This document shows, one piece after another, positions 37,558-47,008 of a stretch of DNA of 64,000 nucleotides. The stretch is from assembly GCF_900457465.1 (NCBI RefSeq), contig NZ_UAUU01000011.1, positions 1,054,001 to 1,118,000 on the forward strand, in the 5' to 3' direction. Position numbers and translations under genes: made by a program. The notes beneath the pieces were generated by a model. That model searched no databases, had not been told where the DNA came from, and worked only from the letters and a program-made list of their open reading frames with translations. The stretch comes from Sphingobacterium multivorum (GTDB taxonomy: Bacteria > Bacteroidota > Bacteroidia > Sphingobacteriales > Sphingobacteriaceae). How positions within the stretch are numbered: the first letter of the stretch is position 1; each line of letters opens with the position of its first letter.

Positions 37558-37667
37558 TCCGTTTTATAATCGTTATTTCTACGGAACTTATTCGGTCTTT
37601 ATTCGCTTTCATCCGAATGAAGTCCGAATGAGGTCCCTATAAAGTCCGTATTAGCTCCCTGAAAGTG
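37558..37667. repeat. Degenerate 11-bp periodic array C
   Basis: Ten 11-base units: TTCGGTCTTTA, TTCGCTTTCAT, CCGAATGAAGT, CCGAATGAGGT, CCCTATAAAGT, CCGTATTAGCT among them. TTCGG units on the left pair with CCGAA units on the right around 37603-37612, so a 20-base imperfect hairpin can form. A looser stretch at 37422-37500 (GGTTTACAAAA, GGTTTAACACG) may extend it with broken phase. Placed in the gap between divergent hydrolase and phosphate transporter; 37236-37421 and 37668-37820 show nothing else. Confidence 0.6.
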
Positions 37668-37820
37668 AAGAAATTTGTGAGAAATAAAATAGCGACGGAA
37701 TAAGATTCGTTAACAGTGTTTTAAGTTTTTCTTTCTTGTTGTATAACGTAATATATCCTTTATCAAAAGTTAACATCTGAAAATTATTTTTGAGCTGAAT
37801 GAAGCGATTGTTCCTGCGGT

Positions 37821-37865
37821 AGTTTTCCTTAAGGAAAACTCAGCAAGTAAGAAAAACTCAGCAAG
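37821..37865 (+). promoter_or_regulatory. Palindrome and direct repeats before the phosphate transporter
   Basis: AGTTTTCCTTAAGGAAAACT is a perfect 20-base palindrome; its right arm begins AAAACTCAGCAAG, which recurs 18 bases downstream (37853-37865). The element ends 29 bases before the transporter start, a good place for a repressor site or an RNA hairpin in the leader. It does not look like an E. coli Pho box. Confidence 0.5.
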
Positions 37866-37894
37866 GACAACCATAAATCTTATGAAAGAATACT

Positions 37895-39313
37895 ATGCAC
37901 ATTTTCTGCAACATGATTCCTCTCTTAGGGGAAACCGATCTTAGTACTGGACTCCTTATTGTTTTTGCCCTTTGTTTATTTGCCGTTGTGGCCTTTGAAT
38001 TTGTCAATGGCTTTCATGATACCGCGAATGCTGTTGCAACGGTCATTTATACCAAAGCACTTAAACCAATTGTAGCCATTCCTTGGTCTGGTTTTTGGAA
38101 TTTTCTAGGTGTTTTTGCAGGCGGAATAGCCGTGGCTATGGGAATCCTTAAATTGGTGCCTCTGGATACCTTAATGGCACTCCCGGTTTCCGTAGGCGCT
38201 TGTCTGGTCCTTTCTGTATTATTGGCTGCTATTATCTGGAATTTGGGGACTTGGTATTTTGGTATTCCTTGTTCGAGTTCACATACCTTGATTGGTGCCC
38301 TTATCGGGGCTGGTATAGGCTTCACCTGGTATTACGGTGGCAGCGGTGTCAATTGGCATAAGGCTGAGGAAATTGGTCTTTCTTTGATTCTGTCACCTTT
38401 GATTGGCTTTGGTCTAGCGGTGATATTGATGCTCTTTTTGAAGCATGTCGTCCGTTATAAAGCACTTTTTCACATCCCACAAGGAGAAGATGACAGACCT
38501 CCATTTTTAGTACGGGGTATTCTTATACTGACCTGTACATTGGTCAGTTTTTTTCACGGTAGCAATGATGGACAAAAAGGAGTAGGGCTGTTTATGTTGA
38601 TCTTAATTGCATTTCTTCCTGCCCGTTTTGCAATAAACCATTCCGTACCAGATGCGGCTGTCATTAAAACGCTCGATCAAACGGAAATCGTGTTGCAGAC
38701 AATTGCTTCCAGTAATGTTGTTCAAGGAACGATGTTTGCACATGTCCATGAAGAGATTGAGCAAGTCAAGTTGCATTTGATGGATAAAAGTCTAACGGAT
38801 AAAGCTGGGACGTTTAAATTCAGAAAAGAGGTTGAAGGTTTGGTCAAATCGATTGCTACATTGGAGAGCAATAAACGGATCAATATCAATGCTGAAAATC
38901 GTTTGGAGCTCAATCGTAAGTTGGGTGAATTGAAACATCTTACGGACTTTGCACCGATTTGGGTGATCTTAACGATTTCGGTAGCACTAGGTTTGGGAAC
39001 AATGATCGGTTGGAAACGTATTGTAATAACAATAGGTGAAAAAATAGGAAATGAACATTTGAGTTATGCTCAGGGGGCCTCAAGCGAGATTGTCGCAGCT
39101 TCGACAATTGGTATCAGTACCGTATTGGGTTTGCCCGTTAGCACAACGCATGTGCTCTCAAGTGGTATTGCTGGTTCAATGGTAGCTTCTGGAGGAAAGA
39201 GCAATTTAAATAAAGGAACACTCAAAAGTATCGGTCTTGCTTGGGTACTTACTTTACCTGTGTCGATTGGCTTGGCTTTATTACTATTTGTATTCTTCCA
39301 TCTTTTTATTTAG
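37895..39313 (+). CDS. Inorganic phosphate transporter, PiT family
   Basis: 472 residues, about ten membrane helices in two halves. The two PiT signatures are present: NGFHDTANAVATVI at about residue 37 and FFHGSNDGQKGVGL at about 210. A large cytoplasmic insert with many Lys and Glu lies at about 265-350. PiT proteins bring in phosphate with H+ or Na+ in the inner membrane. An in-frame ATG at 37913 (MIPLLGE) is an equally likely start. The universal stress gene follows 80 bases later. Confidence 0.9.
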   Translation: MHIFCNMIPLLGETDLSTGLLIVFALCLFAVVAFEFVNGFHDTANAVATVIYTKALKPIVAIPWSGFWNFLGVFAGGIAVAMGILKLVPLDTLMALPVSVGACLVLSVLLAAIIWNLGTWYFGIPCSSSHTLIGALIGAGIGFTWYYGGSGVNWHKAEEIGLSLILSPLIGFGLAVILMLFLKHVVRYKALFHIPQGEDDRPPFLVRGILILTCTLVSFFHGSNDGQKGVGLFMLILIAFLPARFAINHSVPDAAVIKTLDQTEIVLQTIASSNVVQGTMFAHVHEEIEQVKLHLMDKSLTDKAGTFKFRKEVEGLVKSIATLESNKRININAENRLELNRKLGELKHLTDFAPIWVILTISVALGLGTMIGWKRIVITIGEKIGNEHLSYAQGASSEIVAASTIGISTVLGLPVSTTHVLSSGIAGSMVASGGKSNLNKGTLKSIGLAWVLTLPVSIGLALLLFVFFHLFI

Positions 39314-39393
39314 TTGATTGTTACCTGAATGTTTTTGTCATCCAATGACTTTGTACACATGGCTATTGGCAGTTTAATGTTAAAACTTAAAAA

Positions 39394-40227
39394 ATGAAAC
39401 AAATTCTCGTTGCCTCTGATTTTTCAATCAATGCAAGTCATGCTTTGCGTTATGCCTTGTCTTTGGCTTCTCGTTTGCATATGGAAATTGCTGTTGTACA
39501 CGCCATACACCCGACAGAAGGGATCAACAACAGTACTTATAACGCGATCTTTATAGAAGATTATTACGCTAGAAAACGAGCTGCTTTGCAAGAATGGACT
39601 GATCAGGTGGTTCAGGAAAATAAATACAATGGCCTTAAAGTGAGATCTGTTGTCGAAGTAGGTTATCTGCGGAATGTAGTCACAAAGTATGTTGAATATA
39701 CCGATGTTTCTTTTTTGGTGATGGGAATCACTGGGGCGACGGGCATTAAAGAAATTGTCGGTAGTAATGCAAGTATGGCTGTGACAAAATTGCGTATTCC
39801 GACCTTGATTGTACCTCCTGAAAGTAATCTGTCCGCTATTCCGGTCATTACATTGGCAACGGATTACAAAACCACAAAATTGTCTGTGCGTGATGTCAAA
39901 GCGCTCAATCGTATTTTAAAACTTTCGGACCCCAAGAAGTTGGAAATTCTACATGTTTCAGAAAGGGATTTGGACGAAAAGCTGGTGCGTAATGGGGAGA
40001 AAAAAATGCGTCAGTTGCTTCCTAACGTAACTATCAACTTTAACTATGTGGATGAGGATGATACACGCCCATCGTATGCGATCGTTGATTTTGTGGAAAA
40101 CAATCAGACCGATATTCTATGTTTGGTCAAACGCAACCATAATATGATTTATCGTTTATTTGCAAGTAGTACGGTGAATGAAGTTCTGAACCGATCGGTT
40201 AAAGCGATTTTGGTGTTGCATGAATAG
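39394..40227 (+). CDS. Universal stress protein with two UspA domains
   Basis: 277 residues made of two UspA-like halves: KQILVASDFSINASHALRYA starts the first, which ends with an ATP-loop-like stretch (GITGATGIKEIVGSNA); the second begins at about 150 (PVITLATDYKTTK) and lacks the glycine-rich loop, as is common for tandem forms. Cytoplasmic; nucleotide-binding by family. Likely co-transcribed with the phosphate transporter. Confidence 0.85.
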   Translation: MKQILVASDFSINASHALRYALSLASRLHMEIAVVHAIHPTEGINNSTYNAIFIEDYYARKRAALQEWTDQVVQENKYNGLKVRSVVEVGYLRNVVTKYVEYTDVSFLVMGITGATGIKEIVGSNASMAVTKLRIPTLIVPPESNLSAIPVITLATDYKTTKLSVRDVKALNRILKLSDPKKLEILHVSERDLDEKLVRNGEKKMRQLLPNVTINFNYVDEDDTRPSYAIVDFVENNQTDILCLVKRNHNMIYRLFASSTVNEVLNRSVKAILVLHE

Positions 40228-40258
40228 TCTATGTTGAAACTTTTTTACGCTATATATC

Positions 40259-40291
40259 AAGCCGTTTTGGATTTTCCAAGCGGCTTTTTTT
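40259..40291 (+). terminator. Terminator of the phosphate transporter / stress protein unit
   Basis: AAGCCG and TTGGA pair with TCCAA and CGGCTT across a small internal loop, followed by seven T. Confidence 0.8.
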
Positions 40292-40369
40292 CAATGACAA
40301 AAAGATGGATTGATAATTCAGAAACCAATTTTGAGCCAGTAGGCAATCAGTATCACCTTAAATTAACCT

Positions 40370-40406
40370 AAAAATCTCTACAAGTCGTCGTCCTGTGGAG
40401 ATTTTT
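40370..40406 (-). terminator. Terminator of the NTF2-like gene
   Basis: AAAAATCTC pairs with GAGATTTTT, with additional TACA/TGTG pairing and an 11-base loop; T-rich on the minus-strand exit, three bases past the stop of the minus-strand gene. Confidence 0.75.
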
Positions 40407-40408
40407 CA

Positions 40409-40781
40409 CTATAGTCCCTTATAGTGCGCTGAAACTTTGTATATTTTTCCATGTACATCTAATTCCATATATTCCGCGGAAAGCGAATCGTTGACGCTTT
40501 TATAGAAAATTACCATGGAGTTTACGCCCGTAAGTATGTGGTAAAGCTCAAAATGAAGTTCTGGATATTTTTCCAGTGCGCTTTTAAAATAAGCTTTTAA
40601 TTCTTCTTTGTTCTTTATATTTCCCGCCGTATTCACACCCATTTTCTGAATAAATGGGGGAGCGAAAGTCAATGTCTTCACTATAGTGTCACATAATTGT
40701 ATCCAGATCGTGTTGGTTCCAGGGATCAACCCAATGTTGCGTAAGATCTGCAGGCTGATTAAAATTATCTAGTGTATTCAT
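40409..40781 (-). pseudogene. SnoaL/NTF2-like small protein with a stop and a frameshift
   Basis: From the ATG at 40781 the frame reads HWVDPWNQHDLDTIM, meets TGA at 40691-40689, continues HYSEDIDFRS and then needs a shift at a five-base G run (40656-40660; C5 on the coding strand, four expected) to FIQKMGVNTAGNIKNKEEL and the C-terminal beta-sheet (YPELHFELYHILTG). The pattern W...WN.HD......Y..D..F.SP is that of SnoaL-like polyketide-cyclase or steroid-isomerase-fold proteins of about 120 residues. Function unknown. Confidence 0.65.
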
Positions 40782-41044
40782 ATTGTATTAAAAATTAATC
40801 GATGTATCTGACGGAATTGTCAAACCAAACCGCTTAAAGCAATATACATAATTTAACTGTCTTATCTGGCGTAAGGATGGATAAACCGTTATTGACCCAC
40901 AATTTGTTGGAATCGCTAAATTGAACAAACGGTTGCGTTTTGATCAGAGTTGTCAATGCTGATAATTCTCGTTATTATCGTAAGGTTATAGTCTGTTCGT
41001 AAGCAGATTGACTATAGTTTGTTCGTTTATAAAATAAGAAAATT

Positions 41045-42632
41045 GTGAAAAAATATCTATTTCTTGCGGGTATTCAGGTAATGTCAGTGCTAGGGTTATC
41101 GGCCCAAACGACAAGGTCAACTGTGCCATTACAGCTATTGGGTACCCGGAGTTGGATCCGTGTAGACACGAAGGATAATCAACCGAGCATGTCCGGAGCG
41201 AAAGTCTTTTGGGCAAAAACGAATAAGAAACCGCAAACAGCCAATGCGATATTAGCAGAAGGTGCCAAACGTTATTATATTCAGCAGGTGGAGCCTGAAA
41301 CGACCTATTATATCTGGATAGAATCTGCTACAGGAAAATCCTTGGCGAATGGAAAAGTGTATACGAGCAAGAAGTGGCAGCTGGATGATACTGAACTCGA
41401 TGAGGAGCAAAAGAATCCAAGCTCAAGAGCTGTTCCTATTGGTATGGAAGTCTATTGGCAGGATGAATTTAACGATCAATTACTTAATCGGAATAAATGG
41501 ACGACCAACTATTTCTCGTCCCTGAACTATCTGAATGAAAAATCCAAGGATGAAATGTTGCATGATCGTTTGCCACAACCGGCTTATACGTTAAATGGAT
41601 CAGCGATCAATCTGTATGTCAATGATACCATTCCCAAGCGGATTTTTACGGAGGGTGGCAACCAAAAGATTTCATCCATCCAAACCTACGATTGGAAGTC
41701 CAATGAAAATTTACTGGACAACAGCAAAGGTGGGTACTTTGAAGTTAAGGTAAGGCGTAACCGCCAAGGTAGTCCCAAGGGAACAAATACAGCTTTTTGG
41801 TTTGATTCACCTGGGCCAGATATTCGTTATTATCTTCAAGAAGGATCCGAAGTCGACGGAATTAAAGGCATTCGTCCAAAGGGACAGCTTTTTGAAATCG
41901 ACGTTTTCGAATATATTACGGCTCAATTTGTGGTACATGGGCATGTCGATCAAAAAGGGGTATTTCAACGTAATCTTGCTACACATATTGCGGAGGGGTA
42001 TGAACATGTCGGACAATGGGTAACACATGGAGTATTGTGGACACCTACCAGTATTAAACATTATATCAATGGAGACCTGATCAAGGAGTATACGAATAAA
42101 AATCAGATTTATTCACCCAACCACTTTTTGAACGTATTTCTTGGAGCCTATGGATCTGAACGCGGAGTCAATATGGAGGTCGATTATATTCGGGGCGTAT
42201 AATTGGCCTTTAAAAGATGGTAATGAATTGCCTAACCCAGATTTTGAGGGTAAATCTGGTCTTGCACCTTGGGAAGGAGCAGCGGTCATCGAAGAACGGC
42301 GTGGAGAAAAAGGCAGTAAAGCGGTCGTACTTGCGCCGGGTCAAAAAATAGAGCAATATGTTTATTTGGATCCTCAACAAGACTTCAAGCTTGGCTATTG
42401 GAGTAAAGGAGGTAAAGTTCAGGCGGAAGTGGATGATGTTGCTGTCGTAACAGGAAAGTTATCGACTTTAAAGACTTTAATAGCTGATTCAGGAAAGAGA
42501 GGTGGAGAACAGGCGGTTAATTTTGTCACTGGCAAGGAGATCAATCCGAATAAAAAAATAGTTCGGATCGGATTTACCAATGTAGGAACGGAAAACGCAT
42601 TTTTGGATAATATCATATTGAAAAAAAGATAG
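41045..42632 (+). pseudogene. Secreted GH16 family glycoside hydrolase, one frameshift
   Basis: A GTG start gives the signal peptide MKKYLFLAGIQVMSVLGLSA. A fibronectin-like N-terminal part (to about 130) precedes the GH16 jelly roll with the catalytic E-x-D-x-x-E signature: Glu 284, Asp 286 and Glu 289 in FEIDVFEY. A C-terminal carbohydrate-binding-like domain follows the break (PNPDFEGKSGLAPWEG). The break is a four-G run at 42192-42195; three Gs restore VDYIRAYNWPLKDGNE. GH16 members of this plan cleave beta-1,3-glucans, agars or carrageenans; the substrate cannot be read. The catalytic domain is almost fully before the break. Confidence 0.8.
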
Positions 42633-42690
42633 TTATAATGCAGTTTTCTTAATAAATATTGGCTTCATGTATATCACGTTGGAGCCATTT

Positions 42691-43542
42691 TTATGTTTTT
42701 TTATGCGGTAAATGTTTCTTTTGATATGCTGAAGGTGACATATTTGTCTGTTTTTTGAAGAAATGAGAGAACGTAGCGGAGTCCTCAAAACCCAATTCAA
42801 TCAGGGTGGTCTTGATTGGATTGGCCCCCAAACGCAGCAGGTGCATAGCTTCCTTTAACAAACGATTATGAATCAATTTGAGGGGGGTAGTCTCCATGTA
42901 TTGCTGTGTTTGTATCCAAAGAGTTGTTGCAGTTATATTCAATAAATTTGCGTAATAAGCGACATGGTGTTCTTTTTTATAATGAAGTTCTATTAATTCA
43001 AGAAAGCGATTCAGGATGGCTGGATAAGTATATGGTGCTAAATTATCGATGTGTTTGGTTAAGGAGCGGTTAATCTCTAGTAAGCTAGTTCCCAAACGTG
43101 ATAAAATGAGTGATAATAGTGGCTGATAGCGAGAGAGTTCCTCACGGATCTTATCGAATTCATAGCGAAGCCTCTCAAATTCATATGCTGCGATCTGAAG
43201 TATCGGATAATCTTTAAGAAGTTTTATGTTGATTGAAAGCGTATGACATAATTTTTCAAAATTTTGCCAGGGAATTCTAAAATGATAAACAGCGGTTTCT
43301 TTGAAAAAATAGAAAGAACTTGACTGACCAGGGAACATTAAATGAATTTGGTAACCCATTATATTATGTTGCCCCTGATCAATCTGACGGATACCTCCTC
43401 CCGAGTGTATTAAGATAAGGGTCAGCACCTCTTTGCTTTTGAGCATATGGCAGGTGTGTACTCTGATATTCCGCATTCGATATAAAAAACCGAGATGCTC
43501 TACCTGTTCGTCGCATGTTGTTATGTTTGCAGTATTAAACAT
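42691..43542 (-). CDS. AraC-family transcriptional regulator
   Basis: 283 residues: N-terminal cupin-like domain with unclear ligand and C-terminal double helix-turn-helix (HVAYYANLLNITATTLWI; PIKTTLIELGFEDSATFSHF). Lies 62 bases past the stop of the membrane protein gene read in the same direction and may be co-transcribed with it. Confidence 0.85.
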   Translation of the reverse strand: MFNTANITTCDEQVEHLGFLYRMRNIRVHTCHMLKSKEVLTLILIHSGGGIRQIDQGQHNIMGYQIHLMFPGQSSSFYFFKETAVYHFRIPWQNFEKLCHTLSINIKLLKDYPILQIAAYEFERLRYEFDKIREELSRYQPLLSLILSRLGTSLLEINRSLTKHIDNLAPYTYPAILNRFLELIELHYKKEHHVAYYANLLNITATTLWIQTQQYMETTPLKLIHNRLLKEAMHLLRLGANPIKTTLIELGFEDSATFSHFFKKQTNMSPSAYQKKHLPHKKT

Positions 43543-43604
43543 AGTTACTTTGGTCTGAGAGGCGTTAAATGCACGATTTGTTTATTCAATTTTGCGATTC
43601 TTAT

Positions 43605-44861
43605 CTAACGATTATAGGGATATTCCTGTACCCAATGGAACTTGCGCTGCTTTAATTCGAAAGCTTGCACGTCTTGTTTAATCAGTTTAATTTGCGCTGT
43701 CTGGTCATCGAAGGTTTTTGTCAGAAGAATATTTCCATCTTGGTTGATTTTATAATCAAATTGATAATTGTTTAAGGTAATTTTCTTCCCCGCAGCATCA
43801 ATAATAACGCTCTCTCTTTGCGGGCTATAGTCTGTGTTGCGTATTAAGACCTTGTTGTTATCAATTTCGAAAACAATAAGTCGCCAATTTTCGGGGATTG
43901 TTTTGCGTGGTGTTCCCGCTTCATCAATACGGTAGATTCCATATAGTGGTGACTTCGTTAGGTACTCAGCGATCATTTTTTTTGTACTTAATATGCCCAT
44001 GCCTTGTTGCACTATAAAGAGAAGTAACACGGCCAATTTGATGATAAACAAACTTTTTCTTTTCCAGCTTTTATTGAATAGGGGTTGTTGAATAGGAAGT
44101 AACTGTACAGGTTTTCCTGAAATAAAAATTTCGCACAATGCTTTTAAGTAGGGAAGCAGTAGAAATATGGAAAATAGCAGGAGTGCTGTGGAGACCATTT
44201 TGACAGGAACATCATAAAAATAATTAACAGCCATAATATTGATACTTGTCGCAACCGTAATAAGTGCACCCAAAACCATCATTTTTCTGAAAAGCAATAG
44301 GCCCGATAATATTTCAATTGAACCGATGAGTATATTGTAGCCTTGAGAATAACCGATATAAGTCCATGCGAGGCCCATGGGGGAATACTCGCCCAATGGC
44401 TGCAGGAGTTGTGTTAACCTCGGCGGCTGCATTTGCATATAGAAGACTTTGATGAGACCATAGTTGATGAGCATAAAAGCAACATAATAACGTATTGCTG
44501 TGGTTAACCAGTAAAAAAGGATCCTATAGTTCGCTCTTTTTCGATCTAATATGGACCATAAAGCTGCCCCGACTAATGCTAGTAGGAATAAGATCAATAA
44601 GGATATCCAGGCATAGGAGGTATCCCCACTTCCGTTGATGAAGATGCTGTGGTCGTAAGAATAGGCCAATATATTTTCTGCAAACCAGGGAGTCAACTTT
44701 TGCATAAAATGATTGAGGGGAGAGCTGATATAGCCATATAATGGATAAGTGCCGTTGTTGAAAACAAGAATAAACGACAAAATGAAAATAAAAGAAAATC
44801 GAAAACCTAATTTTCTAAAGGCAGGCCAACGTTCTGGACCGTTTTCGTTAAGAATAAGCAT
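43605..44861 (-). CDS. DoxX-like integral membrane protein
   Basis: 418 residues with about eight membrane helices. The central part (YVAFMLINYGLIKVFYMQM; GSIEILSGLLLFRKM) has the DoxX four-helix pattern. The C-terminal 110 residues are soluble and beta-rich (WRLIVFEIDNNKVLIRN), likely periplasmic. DoxX-like proteins are linked to redox or quinone chemistry, but for this long form the role is unknown. Divergent from a Crp/Fnr gene that itself precedes another DoxX-like gene. Confidence 0.65.
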   Translation of the reverse strand: MLILNENGPERWPAFRKLGFRFSFIFILSFILVFNNGTYPLYGYISSPLNHFMQKLTPWFAENILAYSYDHSIFINGSGDTSYAWISLLILFLLALVGAALWSILDRKRANYRILFYWLTTAIRYYVAFMLINYGLIKVFYMQMQPPRLTQLLQPLGEYSPMGLAWTYIGYSQGYNILIGSIEILSGLLLFRKMMVLGALITVATSINIMAVNYFYDVPVKMVSTALLLFSIFLLLPYLKALCEIFISGKPVQLLPIQQPLFNKSWKRKSLFIIKLAVLLLFIVQQGMGILSTKKMIAEYLTKSPLYGIYRIDEAGTPRKTIPENWRLIVFEIDNNKVLIRNTDYSPQRESVIIDAAGKKITLNNYQFDYKINQDGNILLTKTFDDQTAQIKLIKQDVQAFELKQRKFHWVQEYPYNR

Positions 44862-44959
44862 GATTAAAGTTTATAGTATTTAAGTTAATATTTTTTGGTA
44901 AAATAGACCGTATGTTTGTTGAAATAAATAATCGATTAAATAGTAAATAATCATTACGC

Positions 44960-44967
44960 TATATTTG
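44960..44967 (+). promoter_or_regulatory. -7 element (TATATTTG) for the second Crp/Fnr gene
   Basis: Matches TAnnTTTG, 38 bases before the start codon. No TTG at the right distance upstream, so partial support. Confidence 0.4.
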
Positions 44968-45005
44968 GACAGAAGTTTTTATCTTGCTCCTAAAAAATAA
45001 GGATC

Positions 45006-45572
45006 ATGGACAAGATCAGAGAATATTTCGAATCGCTCGTTGTCATGAATGATACGGACTGGGAAGTATTTTCCGCTAAGCTTGTTAAGATGGAGTTTCC
45101 AAAAAAATCACTGATTTTGGAAATCGGAAAAACTGAACAGTATTTATCTTTTATTGAAAAAGGAATTGTACGTTTCAATATCCCAAAACTGGACTATGAT
45201 TTTACTTTTGGATTCGCTTTTGAAAACTCTTTTGTAAGTGGGTACGATTCCTTCTTGACACAACAGCCTTCATCGTATCATCTCGAGGCAATAACGGATT
45301 GTATTTTATGGCGGATATCGTTTGAGGATCTCCATGCGGTATATCAAACAACAACGGTTGGGAATCTAATTGGTCGGAAAGCGGTTGAGGACATTTTTCT
45401 AAAAAAAATGAAACGGGAACTGACGCTACTCGAAGATTCGGCAAAAACCAGGTATATCAATTTGTTGCGTGAGCAGCCCGAGCTGATTCGCAATATTCCC
45501 TTAAAATATCTGGCTTCTTATATTGGTATTAGACCGCAATCATTGAGCCGAATCAGAAAAGGCATTTATTAA
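45006..45572 (+). CDS. Crp/Fnr-family transcriptional regulator
   Basis: 188 residues; cyclic-nucleotide-binding-like roll (YLSFIEKGIVRFNI) and C-terminal helix-turn-helix (LKYLASYIGIRPQSLSRIRK). Lacks Fe-S cysteines. It is followed 52 bases later by a DoxX-like membrane gene, a common pairing in which the regulator controls its neighbour (inference). Confidence 0.85.
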   Translation: MDKIREYFESLVVMNDTDWEVFSAKLVKMEFPKKSLILEIGKTEQYLSFIEKGIVRFNIPKLDYDFTFGFAFENSFVSGYDSFLTQQPSSYHLEAITDCILWRISFEDLHAVYQTTTVGNLIGRKAVEDIFLKKMKRELTLLEDSAKTRYINLLREQPELIRNIPLKYLASYIGIRPQSLSRIRKGIY

Positions 45573-45624
45573 CAAATGTTCATTGATAACAAAAAGAAGG
45601 GTACCTATTTTTGTTATAAAAAAG

Positions 45625-46074
45625 ATGAAACCATTTTTTGTATTGATCGTTGTCTTTATTGTCTCCAATTTTAGTACCCTGTTGTTGAAAGGCACGGTGG
45701 ATTATTTTTTTTCTGGCAAAATAGCACTAGCCGTTATGTTGCTGTTTACATCATTGGGGCATTTATTATATACGGAGGGAATGACCTTGATGCTGCCCGA
45801 ATTTATTCCATTTAAAAAGGAAATGATCTATGCAACCGGACTGTTGGAAGCCCTTGCTGCTATTGGGCTATTTGTCCCGCAGATGAGCCGCATAACGGGA
45901 ATCCTTTTAATTGTCTTCTTTCTACTGGTATTACCCACAAATATCCGGGCAAACTTGAAGCATATAAATTATGAGACGGCTACTTTCGATGGACCTAGTC
46001 CAAACTATTTGTGGTTTCGTATTCCGTTTCAAATCTTGCTTATCGCTTGGACTTATTATTTTGCGATTCGTTAA
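45625..46074 (+). CDS. DoxX-like small membrane protein
   Basis: About 149 residues from the ATG giving MKPFFVLIVVFIVSNF; an open frame extends 14 codons upstream without a good start. Four membrane helices with GLLEALAAIGLFVP in the third and the short polar tail YNYLWFRIPFQ-like. DoxX/YkoT-like proteins accompany stress regulators; role unknown. Confidence 0.7.
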   Translation: MKPFFVLIVVFIVSNFSTLLLKGTVDYFFSGKIALAVMLLFTSLGHLLYTEGMTLMLPEFIPFKKEMIYATGLLEALAAIGLFVPQMSRITGILLIVFFLLVLPTNIRANLKHINYETATFDGPSPNYLWFRIPFQILLIAWTYYFAIR

Positions 46075-46173
46075 ATCAAGTTTCTTAACTAAAATATAGC
46101 ATTAAATTAATATGGGATTGTTTAGTGTTATTTAACAATTTTTTATTTTTACTAAACTTTTAGGTTTAATCAA

Positions 46174-46884
46174 ATGAAAGAAGCAATTAAGATGATCGTA
46201 TTTGACATGGCAGGTACGACAGTGAACGAAAATAATATTGTGTATAAGACGCTTAGAAATGCAATAAATACGGTAGGAGGCTATGAACTTACATTAACGG
46301 AAGTATTGGCGCATGGCGCAGGTAAGGAAAAGTTACAAGCGATCAAAACAGTACTTAAAAATAGCCTGAATCTTGTTGATGATGAATTGGCACAACGCAT
46401 GTTTACGTTGTTTTTAGGGGAGCTGGAGCATGCTTATGAAGTAGAAGAAATTTATCCAAATACGAATGCTGAGGAGCTTTTTGCCATATTGAAAGACCGT
46501 GATATCTTACGTGTGTTGAATACGGGATATGACCGAAAAACTGCGGAGTCGCTTTTAGAAAAGCTTAACTGGAAAGTAGGAAAGGATGTAGATGCATTAA
46601 TTACAGCGTCTGATGTGCCTCGAAACAGACCCTATCCAGATATGATTGAATTAGCGATGCAAAAATTTGAAATTGCTGATCCAGGTGTTGTCGTAAAGAT
46701 TGGAGATTCTATTATCGATATACAGGAGGGGCAGCAAGCAGGCTGTGGTTTAAGTATCGGTATCACAACCGGTGCACATAATGTGGTTCAACTCAAATCC
46801 GCAAATCCCGATTATGTGATTGATGATCTACTGGAAATTGTTCCAATACTTGAAAAGAAGAATATCTCCAATACAGTTGTCTAG
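46174..46884 (+). CDS. HAD-superfamily phosphonatase-like hydrolase
   Basis: 236 residues: HAD motif I FDMAGTT (Asp 11 nucleophile; the Ala-Gly-Thr-Thr variant is that of phosphonoacetaldehyde hydrolase relatives), motif II in VLNTGYDR, motif III Lys in the RNRPYPDMI region and motif IV KIGDSIIDI. Phosphonatase proper uses a Lys Schiff base in the cap; I cannot confirm that residue, and the annotation phosphonatase-like is safer than PhnX. Stands alone with its own terminator. Confidence 0.8.
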   Translation: MKEAIKMIVFDMAGTTVNENNIVYKTLRNAINTVGGYELTLTEVLAHGAGKEKLQAIKTVLKNSLNLVDDELAQRMFTLFLGELEHAYEVEEIYPNTNAEELFAILKDRDILRVLNTGYDRKTAESLLEKLNWKVGKDVDALITASDVPRNRPYPDMIELAMQKFEIADPGVVVKIGDSIIDIQEGQQAGCGLSIGITTGAHNVVQLKSANPDYVIDDLLEIVPILEKKNISNTVV

Positions 46885-46905
46885 TTCTTTGACACTGTTG
46901 AATAA

Positions 46906-46941
46906 AAAAGCGGGTATTTCTTGTAGGAAATACCCGCTTTT
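46906..46941. terminator. Terminator after the HAD gene
   Basis: A 15-bp stem AAAGCGGGTATTTC plus flanking A:T, six-base loop TTGTAG, with A and T tracts on both sides; lies between convergent HAD and receptor genes. Confidence 0.85.
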
Positions 46942-47008
46942 GATTGCGATATGATCCACATGCTATTGCATTTGTATGCCTTCCATTGAATTCTGGTTTT
47001 TGTTTTTC

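Noticed and set aside
42660..42696. Terminator after GH16
   Set aside because: Only a five-pair base (TGGCT/AGCCA) with a large unpaired interior; too weak to claim.
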